From Krasilnikovozyma curviuscula (lineage: Eukaryota > Basidiomycota > Tremellomycetes > Cystofilobasidiales > Mrakiaceae), in NCBI GenBank assembly GCA_014825775.1, contig MVAQ01000190.1, positions 1 to 42,616 on the forward strand: a stretch of DNA of 42,616 bases, given 5' to 3'. The position numbers were made by a program, and so were the translations under genes. The stretch's first letter is position 1. Every line of letters starts with the position of its first letter. Under the pieces are notes generated by a model. It searched no databases. It was not told the DNA's origin and saw nothing but the letters and a program-made list of their open reading frames with translations. Shown here piece by piece: positions 12,077 to 23,716 of the stretch.

Positions 12077-12497
12077 ACTAAGAGAGCAACGTTCCAAAGG
12101 TCGTTGGGGGGTGGAGTGCAGCAACCTTTCCCCGCTATCAAGAGTTGCCGAATTATTGCTCTTTTTGCTGGCATTTTCGTGTTCTTATAAAATTAAAAGA
12201 ACCGCATCGAGAACTTTGCAAAGAGAGTTTCCATGAGATCAACATGCTATTGACGAGTTTTAGACTTAAAAAAAGCGCCAGATTGAAAATGGATGCAGAT
12301 GGGAGATTGAAAACAAAAAGAGAGCAGGTAATGGTAAAGGACAAGGAAACTGAAAATGATGCATGATAGCGCTTCTAGATTAAGATACACTCAGGGCATT
12401 AAGTGATCTTGTGGATATTCAGAAGGTGACTGTAAACGAACAGACGAGTCGTCAACTACAGATGCAGTTTGGGGGAAACAACGCGTGGTCTGTTGGC
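12077..12497. promoter_or_regulatory. Intergenic region upstream of the quinone oxidoreductase
   Basis: These 421 bases lie between the ZIP4 stop and the oxidoreductase start, both on the minus strand. They should contain the ZIP4 3' UTR and the oxidoreductase promoter. I see no coding potential. Confidence 0.45.
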
Positions 12498-15400
12498 TCA
12501 CATGTAGTGCATCTTGATCTATGAAACATCAGACATATTTATCAGGAGAGACCAAAAGACGAAAAAATAGAACAATAGCTTACTGTCTCCTCCTTCGCTT
12601 TATCACTACTGAAGACAGACACCTGAATTGAGCTTTCACACCAGGCTTTAGCAGCCTCGAAGTTTGATACCCTGAAACACTCAATACCAGTGTTCCAGCA
12701 TTTGGCAAGAAGCTACAGAGAACAAGCTTCAAGGCCAGTGTCTGTGGACACTCGGCCAATCAATTACTCACCCAATTGACTTCCTCTACCGGGTAGTGCT
12801 ATCGAAGAAGAAAACATCAGATATTGTAATATACAAACACGACGCAATCCTAAACGAGACTTACAGACTCAACACCAGCTTGTGCATCCTCTCGAATGAC
12901 CTCAATTGCATCTTGAACGAACTCCAGCGCTTTGGCAAGGCTTTCCGACGTGAAGCGACGGAGCAAGAGAGTCAGAATCGCCCTGATCCATCGGGAGAAC
13001 TTCTCTCCTTCGGTCCTTTGCTGAGTGAGAGCGACTCGAAGGATCGTCTTTTCCAAAGAGCAACAAGTATCAACAAAGGAAGCATAAGGGAGAACACCAG
13101 TCGACCTACTTCTAAGGCTACATATCTCACTAAATTTGAATACAAAGCGTCATTTAATAGATGAGAGCAAGGGTTGACGACATCAGAAGGACACACCGTC
13201 TTCTGGGCTATCCTTGTGCATCCACACAATATTCGCCATGGCTTCAAAAGTCACTACGTTGATATCATTTAATTCCTTCGCTTCCTAACCAATAGTACAA
13301 AAGCTTAGACACCAAATTAATGCTTCAGTTGATAAAGGAGTGGCATCACTCTGATGAGATCCATGGCTCGATTCCACTCTCCTTGCAGACACAGCAGTTC
13401 CACAAGAAAGACATAGGTGTGTCGGCGGACAATGTTGCCGTACGATATCAAGCTCTGGGTTGCAACTGTGACCGAGATGGCTTTAATTCTTCCAAGAGTC
13501 AATTCGGCTGTTCTGCAAGCAAAGGTGATAGCATCAATCTGTATCATAAGTCAAAAGCGTGAGTTGAGGCTGAGAAAGAGGATGCAAGAGCATAGGCATC
13601 TTGACTGCATACATCTGGAGTCCCGTTGTCTGCATCACGAATTTCGAACACTGAACAGGTTGCAATGTTGTGAGCCTTGAATATGGCGAGTTCCATCGTG
13701 GAGAGAGTGATGCTCACTCTGAGAGGCAAGAGCGCAATACATCGCCATTAGACGTTGTTCGTTGATGTTGGGGTCTGCTCCAGCAACACCTAGCTTCTCA
13801 TAAATCTCCATATACTAAAACAAAAACTCTGATAAGAGAAAGTTCAGAAGGTTTGCTACGTAGGCAACTCACACTCACGTCTTGACTAAGCTCGAACAGC
13901 TTTGCGACCGCCTTACTATCAGCTTCATCACACCCCTTCACAGCAAGATTCCAAGCTAGTACCAGGGCATTAATGTAGCTGAATAATTTTGGTAAACACG
14001 CACTTTCAAAAGGCAGAAGAAACTGACTTTGTTTGTATATCCAAGCGATGTTCTTTGCTGATGATTCTGGTGAGGCGAAAGCGGTGTTCGACAAGGCAGC
14101 AATTGTCTTCCCACTCTGGACATAGTTAATGAAAGAGAAAAGGAGTTCATTTCTAGTGATGAGGAATGGATACATTTTTATCAGAAGATTTACCTCAGCA
14201 ATACTCAAGCCCCCACAACTTACCGGGCGTCCCCCTGATCGCAAGCCTCTAGCTCCTCCAGATGTAGACGCAAAACGCATCTGCCAATGTCAGATTTAAA
14301 AATAAGGTAAACCTACAATATCTGTGAATGTCGGTGAGAAGGCGATACAGACCTAAGTAACGGAAGACCTGAGAGGTCAGACATGACAATTCTCTTACTT
14401 CTAAGCAGCTCCAGTAGCTCTAAAAGTATTTCCTTGACAAGTTTCTTATTGCGAGAATTCTCAGAAGCATATCTCCTATCAGAAGAGGAAGTCTGAAATT
14501 GGGGAAACGGAGAAAATCATTTACTGCTACCCTCACGTTGCATAGAGCATCATCGCCTCCGTCAGATCCGCACAAGCAGAGAGAGCCTTAATTGATCGCA
14601 ATCCTTCGAGCACAGCGAGAATTTTTTTTTTACTTTTGGACAGAAAATGTGCTGTTATTGTAGCCAGAACTCCGACTCACCATCTTCCTCGAGCCCTATG
14701 AGAACAACAGTTCAGTGGACACACTGTTGTTTTAAGAACGACAAGAAGAACACACCTTGATCCAACGCAATGAGAAGATTGATATACTGCGTTGTCGCCT
14801 CAGTTTGATTGCATTTGGAGACCGCTGCCGTGGCCTTGGCGTAATCTTTAGCGTGGAAGAAGCAAAGCGCAGACTTTCTAGTTTCGAAGAAATCAGAGAA
14901 TTCTGAAGACAGTGATAAAATATTGAATCAAGATGAAAGAACTTACCTCAAACTCTTTCCGATGTTGCACTTGTCAACCGCATTCAAAGATTTGTGAGCT
15001 GCAAGCGAAACTGCATTGAAAGGGAAGTTATCAGCTGTAGTGTAGGCACCAGGCATGTCGCTTATAAACTCACACCAAGCCGCAGCTTCGATGTATCTTT
15101 TGATCTTTTCCGAGTACAAACGATCACCGACTTGCCAGAGTAAAGTTTGACAGGCAGACGCAGCGCTCTTAGTCATTTGATACCCTGCTTTGTATACTTC
15201 TGTGAAATAATGCTGTTGTTTGTCAGTATAGTTCCAGTTTTAACTTTGAATAGACATAAGACACTCACGTTCAAAGCTGACTTCGATCGAACGGCGACCT
15301 ACACTGACATCAGGCTCAGCCTTACAATGAATCACAAATGCGACGAGAACTTTCTCAGTAACTTCCTGACAACGACCCGTTTCGATGTAAAGGGACTTTT

Positions 15401-17388
15401 GAAGCAGCTTCAGTAGGATTGTAGATGTAACAGAACGACTTAATGGTTTTCGGGAGTGTATCTCAGCTCGATCCAGATGCACAACGAGATCATGGCTCAA
15501 AACCAATGAGATCACATACCGAGTTTCTCCCAATCCGTGGACTGCTTCAATGATCAGTCTAGATAAAAAGCAGATCCTGAAAGTTAATTCACGGGTTTAA
15601 TCAGTGAAATTGAAATCTTACCCGTCAACTTGCTTTTCGTTCAAATCGGTGTGGTGAATAATCTCTTCGAAGACTGAAACAACACACCGTCAACCCCTCG
15701 TTTAGCTGCCTGTCTATTTTGAAAGCATGACGTTATGACTCACTTGATATAATTTCTGTATCATTTGCTTTTCTCAGCTTTAGCGCGGCAAGTTTGAGTT
15801 CCCTAACTCGTTGAGCTTCTCCCCTCTGCAATATCAAAACAACGTTCTCAGTCAATGCGTAGGCAGCTTTGAAAGCGACGAAGAATGTGATTCTCACCGA
15901 CAAACTTGGGTCAATTCGAGCTTCATCGATTGTAGCTTCCGCTTTCTCGAGGTTTCCCGGGACATCACTCATGATCAGGTATGCTCGTGCTGGTTGGGGG
16001 CAATCAAACCACAACCGCAGGTTGGCGCAGCAGGCAATGCGAAAGAGAATTCAAACTTACCAAGATGTCTCATAGTATTTCTATAAAGCTCTTTGTTGCT
16101 CATTTTACCCCCAGACCGTGAAGAGATCTCACCAAGTTTAATTGATGCTTGGAGCCACACAACTGAGCGATTGATTCTCGCTGGTCGTTCCTCCGCAGCT
16201 AAATCATGCTTTCCTTTGAGAAGAGAGGCTCCTATAGTATGGCAGAGATATGCACAATCAAAGATCTAATGAGGGAACATGAGTATTACATCAGACGGTT
16301 GTAAGTCTACGTTAAACCTGATCCTCACTGTCAACAAAGGCAATAGCGCCAGCTTGGAATCTTCAGTGGCTTTTTGCATCATGAACCAGGCTAAGCTTTC
16401 ATTTCCATGAAGATAGAGCTTCAGAAGAGCCAAATTTAGTTTACAGTTAAAAATTACAGCTTCAGTCGAATCGACTTACAACGTTAGCTCGAGCAAGAAA
16501 GAATTTGGAGAGCGCGTCTGCCCTTCCTCGCAGATCAGTATCGGACAGATGCTCATCAAAGCTTGCGACTTGATCCTCATACTAATGTTATGATGTGAAT
16601 CAGTACTAATACACGGGAAAAGACAAGGAAGATCGCTCACCGCTGCGGCTCTCGTCAACAGGGCTTCTGCTTTTGTTATGTAGTTTGCATCTGAAAAATT
16701 TGGATGATCAGTAATAATGCTAACGATCGCACGCTACAACGGTCACTAGCCAGAGAGATATTTTGCAGTTTTGGATGCCAGCGAGAGAATTCGGATGATG
16801 GCTGCAGCCAAAAGACGAAATATTCAATGAGGCGTGACGGGCTATAGATTCAAGACCGACAAAACCACCTACTTCTATGTTTTCCAGACTTCTTGTCTAA
16901 CGAGGATTCAATCAGCAGGAAAGCACCAAGCCTCACTTGGTGGAGTGACGAGAAATCTGGATTTAGCAATCCCGTGACATACCATCGCTCCTCGACCCTG
17001 TACGAGAAACGTACTGAGTGCAAACACTTTCGTCCATTGCTCCTCTGAATCTGAATCTTCTAAAAACTCTTTTATTGACGGACTCAAGTTCCAAAGTTCC
17101 ACTCCCATACTGTCTAAATCATCTATGAATTGAGACTTAGCAGTCTTTTTAGCTTTGGGCATCAGGACAATGAGTTCGTTCCCTTTACGTTCCAGGAGGT
17201 CGAGGACGTCTATGAATTCCTTTGGAGAACTACATTCATGATGAGAGACAAGTTCCTTAACCTGAGTACTGAGTCCTGTAGCGAAGCGCACAATCGTTGT
17301 CAACGCCAAACGAGATGAAATTGTATCTGCACAGCTTACTCTTGGCCACAGTTACAGCATTTTCAAGTTTGTCAGACTTCGAATCCAT
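12498..17388 (-). CDS. ZIP4: Spo22/Zip4-like meiotic TPR protein (about 29 exons)
   Basis: Spo22/Zip4 (animal TEX11) is a helical TPR scaffold of the synapsis-initiation complex that promotes crossover formation and synaptonemal complex assembly. The reading starts at ATG 17388 (MDSKSDKLENAVTVAK) and stops at TGA 12500-12498; about 1,000 residues in 28-29 small exons. Family features in order: RLGAFLLIESS, RILSLASKTAKYLSDANYIT, then the SPO22 domain with CAYLCHTIGASLLKGK, ARAYLIMSDVPGNLEKAEAT and LIIEAVHGLGETRYV. After these come LLRCVLRLHLEELEACDQG, AWIYKQTWNLAVKGCDEAD and DLIREAKELNDINVVTFEA. The ending is the characteristic KFSRWIRAILTLLLRRF, HYPVEEVNWLLAKCWNTGIE and AAKAWCESSIQVS. One exon is only 15 nt (14681-14695) and one intron (16750-16691) has a GC donor. 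Boundaries near 13317-13547 and 15240-15533 are uncertain. Assignment to the family is confident; orthology to yeast Zip4 is inferred. Confidence 0.85.
14681..14695 (-). other. ZIP4: 15-nt exon of ZIP4
   Basis: The exon encodes the middle of DQ-GLEED-GLRS. It sits between the acceptor CATAG and the donor GTGAGTCGG, and is phase 1 at both ends, so the flanking exons (ending near 14759 and starting near 14610) only join in frame with it or by skipping it as exactly five codons. Confidence 0.6.
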
Positions 17389-17610
17389 TCCAAGGTTGGA
17401 TGCAGCTGGAAAAAGGGGGAAGTAGAAGAAGAAGAAGATTAGGCTGGACGGCGGAAGTGGGGTTCAGCAGCTACTCTTAAGTTCGTCAGCGCGTGTGAGC
17501 AGATTCTCACGGATATTTATAATAGAGGGATCTGGCTCGGTCGATAGCATACATCCCAAAAACATACATTATTGTTTCTATTTCTGGTTTTCTTCTAGTC
17601 GCATCTTGGC

Positions 17611-19993
17611 TTATCGACGAGGTGGTCCACCTCTGCCCCGACCTCGCATTCCACCTCCTCTTCCACCCCCTGGCATGGGTCCTCCAGGTTGCTGTTTATA
17701 AAATCCAGGAGTCAGTACAGACATAGAGGTAAAGTAGGGGAGAACGAGCTGACCTGTTCACTAGCTGGATTCCTCACCGTCTCGTCGATACTCAAGATCA
17801 GACACGCCGCTTCAATCGCACTACTGAGCGCATTGGTCTTCACCAACGACGGCTCCCAGACGAACTTCTCCAAATTATCAGCAACACCCTCTGAGTTGAT
17901 ATCGACACCGTCCCAGATGTGGCCCTGAGCGTGCCGCATTCTCAGCTTGTTCAATAGGTCCGTCGCGTCGAAACCAGCGTTGTCACAGATTTGACGTGGG
18001 ATGACCTCCAGCGCCTTGGCGAGAGCTCCAATGATGAGTTGTTGCTTTCCTTCAATAGTCCTGGAGTGATCACGCAGGTACTTGGAAATTTCCATCTAGA
18101 AGAATGGAAGCGCCGCGTCAGTTTGTGGAGTGAGATTTTCTTGAAGTAGAAGAACCTCTTCCCGACTTACTTCACAAGCACCTCCACCAGCCACAATATG
18201 ACTGTTTTTGATCGCCCTTTTGACAATCATGATCGAATCGTGCAAACTTCTCTCAACCTCAGCAATGAACTGATCCGCACCACCTCTCAAGATCATCGTG
18301 CACGTCTTTGCTCCAGGACAGTCCTGGAACAAGTTGAACCTTTCACCGCCAATCTGCTTCTCCTCGAACTTTCCACATGTACCCAAGTGTTTCTCCTCAA
18401 TGTCTGAACACGTTGACTGGACAGATCCACCGACGGCTTGGACAACTCTCTTCATGTCGTCAGCAGCGACACGACCGGCACAGAAAATGTCTCTGTCGGC
18501 GAAGTACTGAGTAGCCAAATCACCGATTGGAAGCTTAGAGAGGACGACTTTCGCACCGGTCTTCACGATAGCTTCGAGCTTGTTGTAGATGATAGTCCAT
18601 TCCGCGTCCACAATAGCTTGGTATTCCTAGATTCGGCAGCGAGCGTAGGGTCAGAAAACCCCAGATTGCGTTTAAAAGATGTGATGAAGGAAATCTTACA
18701 GAAACAGCGTTAACTCTAACTTCAGCGTTGTCCTTCTCAGCCTTCAATTCCAACTCAACGTTCAAGCAGACGATTTTTGGGTTGACAAAACTCTTTGGCT
18801 GCTGTTCGAAACCGGCGTACGCGAAAGTCTTCTTGAAAGCGACACCCTTGATAAGAAGAGAGTCCTGTCGGAAAGAAATACGTATTGGAGTTAGCAGGTG
18901 ACATGTATTCGAAGGAAAAGGAAGGCCACTTACTTGCATGCCACCACCGGGAACCTTCTTCGTACCTATCAGGTTCTCATCCAAATCATCTTGGTCCAAA
19001 CACAGAACAGCATCGACGACCATTGTTGAGAAAAATGGCTTCTGAGAGTGGATAAGCTTGGAAGACATCGAAGTAGCAGCCAACAAGTGCAAGTGTTCAC
19101 GGAATTTACTGAGACACAAAAAGAAAGTCAGCGAAAAATAAATCTAGGGCATCAACAACAGAGAAACTCTCAATATCTTACACTGGATCACTCTTATCGA
19201 TAGGCACAGCGATACTCTTGATTTTCTTCACCGCCAGTCCAGCACCGACTTTCAGTCCCCTCTCAATAACCCAGACGCCAACACCATCCTCAATTAGCGG
19301 CTTGACCTCTTTGAGAATCTCAGCTGCAAGAAGGACTACGGATGTTGTTCCATCACCTACTTCAGCGTCCTGAGCGCGGGCGATATCGACGAGCGTTTTC
19401 GCGGCTGGGTGGACGATTTCGAGCAGTTTGAGGATGGTTGCACCGTCGTTGGAGATGGTTGCGTTGCCCTGGATAGATGATGACACAATTTATCAGTGAC
19501 CTTGTTTCAAATTGCCATTTTTTCGTCCGTTGCTTCGCTTGGTCAGAGCCTTGTGAAAGGGATTCACGTCTATCACGTCCAAACTTTCCCCCCTACGGTC
19601 TTCCCACTAGAGCAAACCAAAGAACCATGCTCACATTTGAGTCCACTATCAGCTTATCCAACCCTCTAGGTCCCAGCGTCGTTGAAACGACATCTGCGAC
19701 TGAGCAGCAGGATGCGATGTTGGAAAGTAACTGAGGAATGCCCTGAGACGAATCCGTGCCCTCTGAATGACCAAAAGAAGATCAGTAAGAGATCCAGTTA
19801 TGTACTAGGCGAGATGAAAGATGTTTACCTCTCAGCAGAACCACGGTAGGTTGCTTTTTCATCGAAAGAACACGAAAGAACGATACAGCGCGTGAGTTTT
19901 CAAATTCGAATCACCTCTGCAATAGAAATCGTAGCTAGATCGTAGCTGATCTCTGGAGGGGATACTCACCATGTACGGGAGTCTTCCAGCCAT
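17611..19993 (-). CDS. CCT7: T-complex chaperonin subunit eta
   Basis: One of eight subunits of the cytosolic TRiC/CCT ring that folds actin, tubulin and WD40 proteins with ATP. Nine exons: 19993-19970, 19853-19829, 19762-19635, 19468-19182, 19108-18934, 18864-18700, 18626-18171, 18095-17754 and 17691-17611; 1683 nt, 560 residues, normal length. [12 protein letters not shown] and [11 protein letters not shown] are the group II chaperonin signatures. GDGTTS, the ATP/Mg motif, is at residues 97-102. [20 protein letters not shown] and KKVPGGGMQ are eta-specific. The C-terminus ends in a Gly/Arg-rich tail ([19 protein letters not shown]). The first two exons are just 24 and 25 nt; the first splice gives [18 protein letters not shown], as in other CCT7 proteins. 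It is tandem with CAB4 and ZIP4 on the same strand with 220-240 base spacers. Confidence 0.98.
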
Positions 19994-20231
19994 CCTAGAT
20001 ATAGATAACGATGGAAATTGAAGTTGGTTGTTGCGGTTCACTCTTTTTTCTGAGCTGGAGGCGCCAGAGGGTCGCAAGATCAAGTATGTTTTCAATTTTC
20101 TGGTAATCTTTCACTCGGTGAGACATTCTGAAATGAATGGTAGAATCCATGCTTGCAATGTCATAGTCTACCACTCAAAAAAGAGATGGGATATGAACAA
20201 CCGTGGCGCGTACATTAACTTGTTCTACTAT

Positions 20232-21873
20232 CTACGACGACGATTGTGGATGATCAACGATATATTGTCGTATGAACGTCGAGCTCATCTTTACAGCCTT
20301 CATCTTCGCGTCCTTCTCTCTATCACCGCCCTCCAATTCTTCCTCCGTAGTTGACGAAATCACATCAATCACAAACAGCTCCAGCTGTCTAAATCCCTCA
20401 GCCTCCAGTTCCTTCCTTTTCTCGTTGACTAGAATGAAGAAATTGCGCGGATATCAGTAAAGGTGATTGGAGTCCATCGAACGCAATGACTGCTCACTTT
20501 GGTGTCCACCACCAATCGTCTCTCTACTCAACACCAACGCCTGTATGTCCTTTTCCGTAGCAGTAGGTCCATAGACATCACTGATTGAAGCCATGTCATA
20601 TTCTAGATGGGGATTGATCAGTTGACAAAATGCTTTCGCTCTTGCTTTCCTAACTGCGATGTCTTCGATGATTGAGGCGTTGGACTTATTTTTCAAAAGC
20701 TCGTCGGCTGGGGATGGGATCAGCAAGAAAAGAGTACTTAGTAAGTCAGAGACGGGGTAAGCTAGAACAAAACTGGAAGGCGGGTAACGTACAGGTCACA
20801 CCAACAATGACTTTGCGTGTCGCGATGAAGATTGCCGCTGAGAGCAAGATTTTGTGTCCAGCATGAAGATGATCGAAGGTGCCTGAAAAGTTATCGAGCG
20901 GTCGAGCGTTTGATCACGTGAGCAATAAAGAATGACTGGTCCAAGCCTGAAGAAGACGACTCACCACCTAACGCTACCACAGGGTACTTTGGCTCCTTCC
21001 CTTCCTGTCCGTCTACGCCCGGCGTGGAAGCACTCCCGGTTGACACTATTGCTTCGAAACGCGGTACCCTCTTAAGCTGAATTCCTTCTTTCAAAGTGAT
21101 GTGGTTAGATGTGAGAGTGTCGTCTAACAGAAATGATATCGTACGTGGTCAGTTCAAGATCCTTCTTCAGGGTAATAACAGGCTCTAGATTTGTATTGAG
21201 TTAAAATTCTTTACCTTCAGAGATCCAAACCATATCAGCATTCGCCCTTTCCCCACTCGTCCCAGACAGCTCAGCGAACACCACGTCGACGTCCCACAGA
21301 ACCTTTCCTTGACTCTGGGCAGTCCTTACAGCTTCACCATAGATCTTCCCTAAGAACCTCTGGAAAACCTTCCAGTACTGTGTGAATGAGAATCCGCCGT
21401 CTGAGCTGGAGGAAGAGCTACTGGCAGTAAAGAAGCTGGAGTGGAAATAGATCAGCAGATGCTGACTTGTTTGCTGCGTGACATGTCGGATGATTGGCTG
21501 GTACTTCTGAGGATTGGAAAGGTCTTCTATTGATATTAGGGATAGGTGAAGTAGAGATTTGGGGCTGCAAGTTTGAAGGGTTGGTATCAGCCGCTAAGTT
21601 AATGCACATGGTAGCCAGAGAACTTGTCAATGGAGGCTCACAAGCTGGCAATGCTGGACATGATATCTTGTGGACGAAGTTTGTCCAGGTAGAAGACGCT
21701 CTGCTAATGATTTGAGATTTCCAGTGACACCCGACCTTGGCTGTTGGGAATCCATTCACAGTCGCGCTGCAGCTCGAAAACCATCACCATAGTGGAGTAC
21801 AGAGATTGGCGTTCCGCTATGTATCCGAAGCTACCACCCATACGACACAGGCTCTCGTGCACTGTGAAGCCAT
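20232..21873 (-). CDS. CAB4: Phosphopantetheine adenylyltransferase (CoA biosynthesis); N-terminus uncertain
   Basis: Transfers AMP from ATP to 4'-phosphopantetheine, the penultimate step of coenzyme A synthesis; fungal Cab4 is cytosolic. The catalytic exons are clear: 21123-20965, 20882-20793, 20707-20498 and 20428-20232. VVALGGTFDHLHAGHKILL carries the nucleotidyltransferase HxGH motif (HAGH), followed by GVTSDELLKNK, DVYGPT and LVLSRETIGGGHQINEKR. MSSTFIRQYI near the end corresponds to the ISSTxIR motif of the family. Upstream, a fungal N-terminal domain is visible (YLDKLRPQDIMSSIASF and YQPIIRHVTQQTSQHLLIYF, exons around 21215-21700), with a Ser-rich stretch after it. I could not fix the first exon: ATG at 21873 (MASQCTRACVVW) is a candidate but the start may lie anywhere from 21700 to 21900. 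It is divergent from the aminotransferase gene. Confidence 0.9.
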
Positions 21874-22161
21874 GTCTGCTGCGAATTGCAGCTCCATCCT
21901 CTGAATTTGGCGTGGCCAGGAAATCAGAGGCGCAAAAGGTAAACATAGCGCAGTGTCTCTACGATTTCAACTCGTTTCTTTGGCAGCATTTGGAGACGGG
22001 ACATGTCCAAGCTCTGGGGACGACGCTCGCTCGAAGAGAGACAGCGGCTCTTGGAGCGACACGGCCACGGCTTTACACACGCCACGACCGTCTCGAAGAA
22101 ATCCAAAAACTCGTCTTTTCTTCACCTGGTTCTCAACTGCAACTTCCTTTCAGCCTTCAAG
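21874..22161. promoter_or_regulatory. Divergent promoter region CAB4/BAT
   Basis: Roughly 290 bases separate the tentative CAB4 start from the aminotransferase ATG. The frame of the aminotransferase is open upstream to an ATG at 22003. This would add 53 Arg-rich but also Glu-rich residues and could be either a poor mitochondrial presequence or simply leader. Confidence 0.45.
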
Positions 22162-23716
22162 ATGACGGTTTCTAACGGAAAACTCCACGGTATCGATGTA
22201 AATGACTCTGTCACCCATCTCAGAGCCTGCTTGGAAAATTCTGTCGAGTCACTGATTAGCGCCTGTTTTTTTTTTTGTGTTCTGCAGGTGTCAAAACTCA
22301 CCATCACCAAGACCAGCAACCCAAGCACGATCCCAGAGACACTTGTTTGGGGTGCTTCATTCAGTGACCACATGCTGACCATCAAGCACATTTCTGGCGA
22401 AGGTTGACAGACTCCTGAAATCAAGCCATTTGGAAATCTCGACCTGCACCCTGCTTCAGCTGCTCTGCACTATGCTCCTGCTCTGTTTGAGGGTATGAAG
22501 GCATATAGAGGTCCAGATGGAACTCCAGTGCTTTTCCGACCGGATATGAACATGAAGGTGAGCTCTTCGAATTTTTGTCCCTCGTCGCATGGAGTAGACA
22601 AGACTGACCTAAGGTCTTTTGTTTCCTTGTTCTCTATTAATTGCTTTTATCGAAAAATATAATATCTTCGTCATAGCGTATGCTCAGGAGTAGCGCTCGT
22701 CTTGCTCTCCCTCAATTCGATGCCGACGCACTTATCACTCTCATCCAGAAGCTCGTCAAAATCGATGCCTCCTTTGTCCCCCCAGCACCCTTCTCACTGT
22801 ACATTAGGCCGACGCTCATTGGAACCAAGTCATCACTCGGCGTAGGGCCTTCGGAAGACGCGCTGCTCTATGTTATCTGCTCACCTGTTGGACCATTCTT
22901 CCCATCTGGGTTCAAGCCTGTATCCCTTCTTGGTGAGCACTGATGATTCTTCTGACATCCAACGATGAGTTGCTGATTCTCTTCTGGCACTCTCAGCCAC
23001 CACCGACGCCGTCCGATCATTCCCAGGTGGAACAGGATCTTTCAAGCTCGCGCTCAACTATGCGCCTTGCTTCCTGCCCCAGAAATCTGCTCAAGAACTC
23101 GGCTACAACCAGAACCTGTGGTGTTTGGGAGATAAGATTACCGAGTGTGGCCAGATGAACTTCTTCGTTGTCTTCCACACTGAAGACGGGCGTGAGTTAG
23201 CTCTTCCTCTAATCATTCACCTCAACGGCATTATACCAACTCGCTCTCTCTTTGTAGCGGAACTTATCACTCCACCATTGAACGACACCATCCTCCCAGG
23301 CGTCACCCGAGACTCCCTCCTATCTCTCGTCCGCGGTCACATCGATGGCTCGTTTATTGTCGACGGCCTGCCGTCCAATATGAAGGTCACAGAGCGCGAC
23401 TTATTTGTCAGCGAGCTCAAGGCCGTCTCTGAAAAGGGCAATTTCATCGAGAGTTTCGGAGCGGGTACGGCGGCTGTCGTGTGTCCGATCGAAAGGTGCG
23501 TTCATATTGCTTTGTTAACCAATTTTCTTAGAAGGGCCGAGCTCATTTTAGATTGACGGGAATAACAGGATCGGTGTCCAGACTGGTGACCCTGACATTC
23601 ACATCCCTACAGGTCCTGATGGACTTGGGCCTATTACAAAGGCTCTCTACAAGGCGTTGACAGCTATTCAGGAGGGCAGAATTGCGAAAGACAACTGGAC
23701 CGTGAAGTGCGCGTAG
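22162..23716 (+). CDS. BAT1: Branched-chain amino acid aminotransferase with in-frame TGA
   Basis: PLP fold-type IV transaminase for Leu/Ile/Val. Exons: 22162-22197, 22288-22557, 22677-22932, 22997-23191, 23258-23495 and 23569-23716; 1143 nt, 381 codons, full family length, all splice sites canonical. [38 protein letters not shown] (PLP lysine at about 204), [16 protein letters not shown] (Glu at about 237), [12 protein letters not shown] and [11 protein letters not shown] are all in frame. Codon 52 (22405-22407) is TGA where the family has a Trp ([13 protein letters not shown]), so the gene as written is interrupted early. Some usually fixed positions also differ: KLALNYAP where KLGxNYAP is usual, and TECGQMN for TEVGTMN. 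Possible explanations are a sequencing error, stop-codon readthrough, or a decaying or diverged paralog. ATG 22162 was chosen by conservation. An N-terminal extension back to 22003 is possible. Confidence 0.88.
22405..22407 (+). other. BAT1: In-frame TGA replacing conserved Trp codon
   Basis: Read in the frame shared by the codons before (GEG) and after (QTPEIKPFG), this triplet is TGA, followed by CAG. One base change from TGG restores the family consensus. No plausible intron removes it, since the nearest GT...AG pair is only 8 bases apart. Confidence 0.9.

Noticed and set aside
11929..12174. 81-codon minus-strand open frame near the oxidoreductase start
   Set aside because: It overlaps the first exon in another frame; the splice-based N-terminus MDAFVINKHSHPKEIP matches the family better.
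22401..22410. An intron that would remove the TGA in the aminotransferase
   Set aside because: The only GT...AG pair spanning it is 8 bases long, and larger introns would delete conserved coding sequence on both sides.
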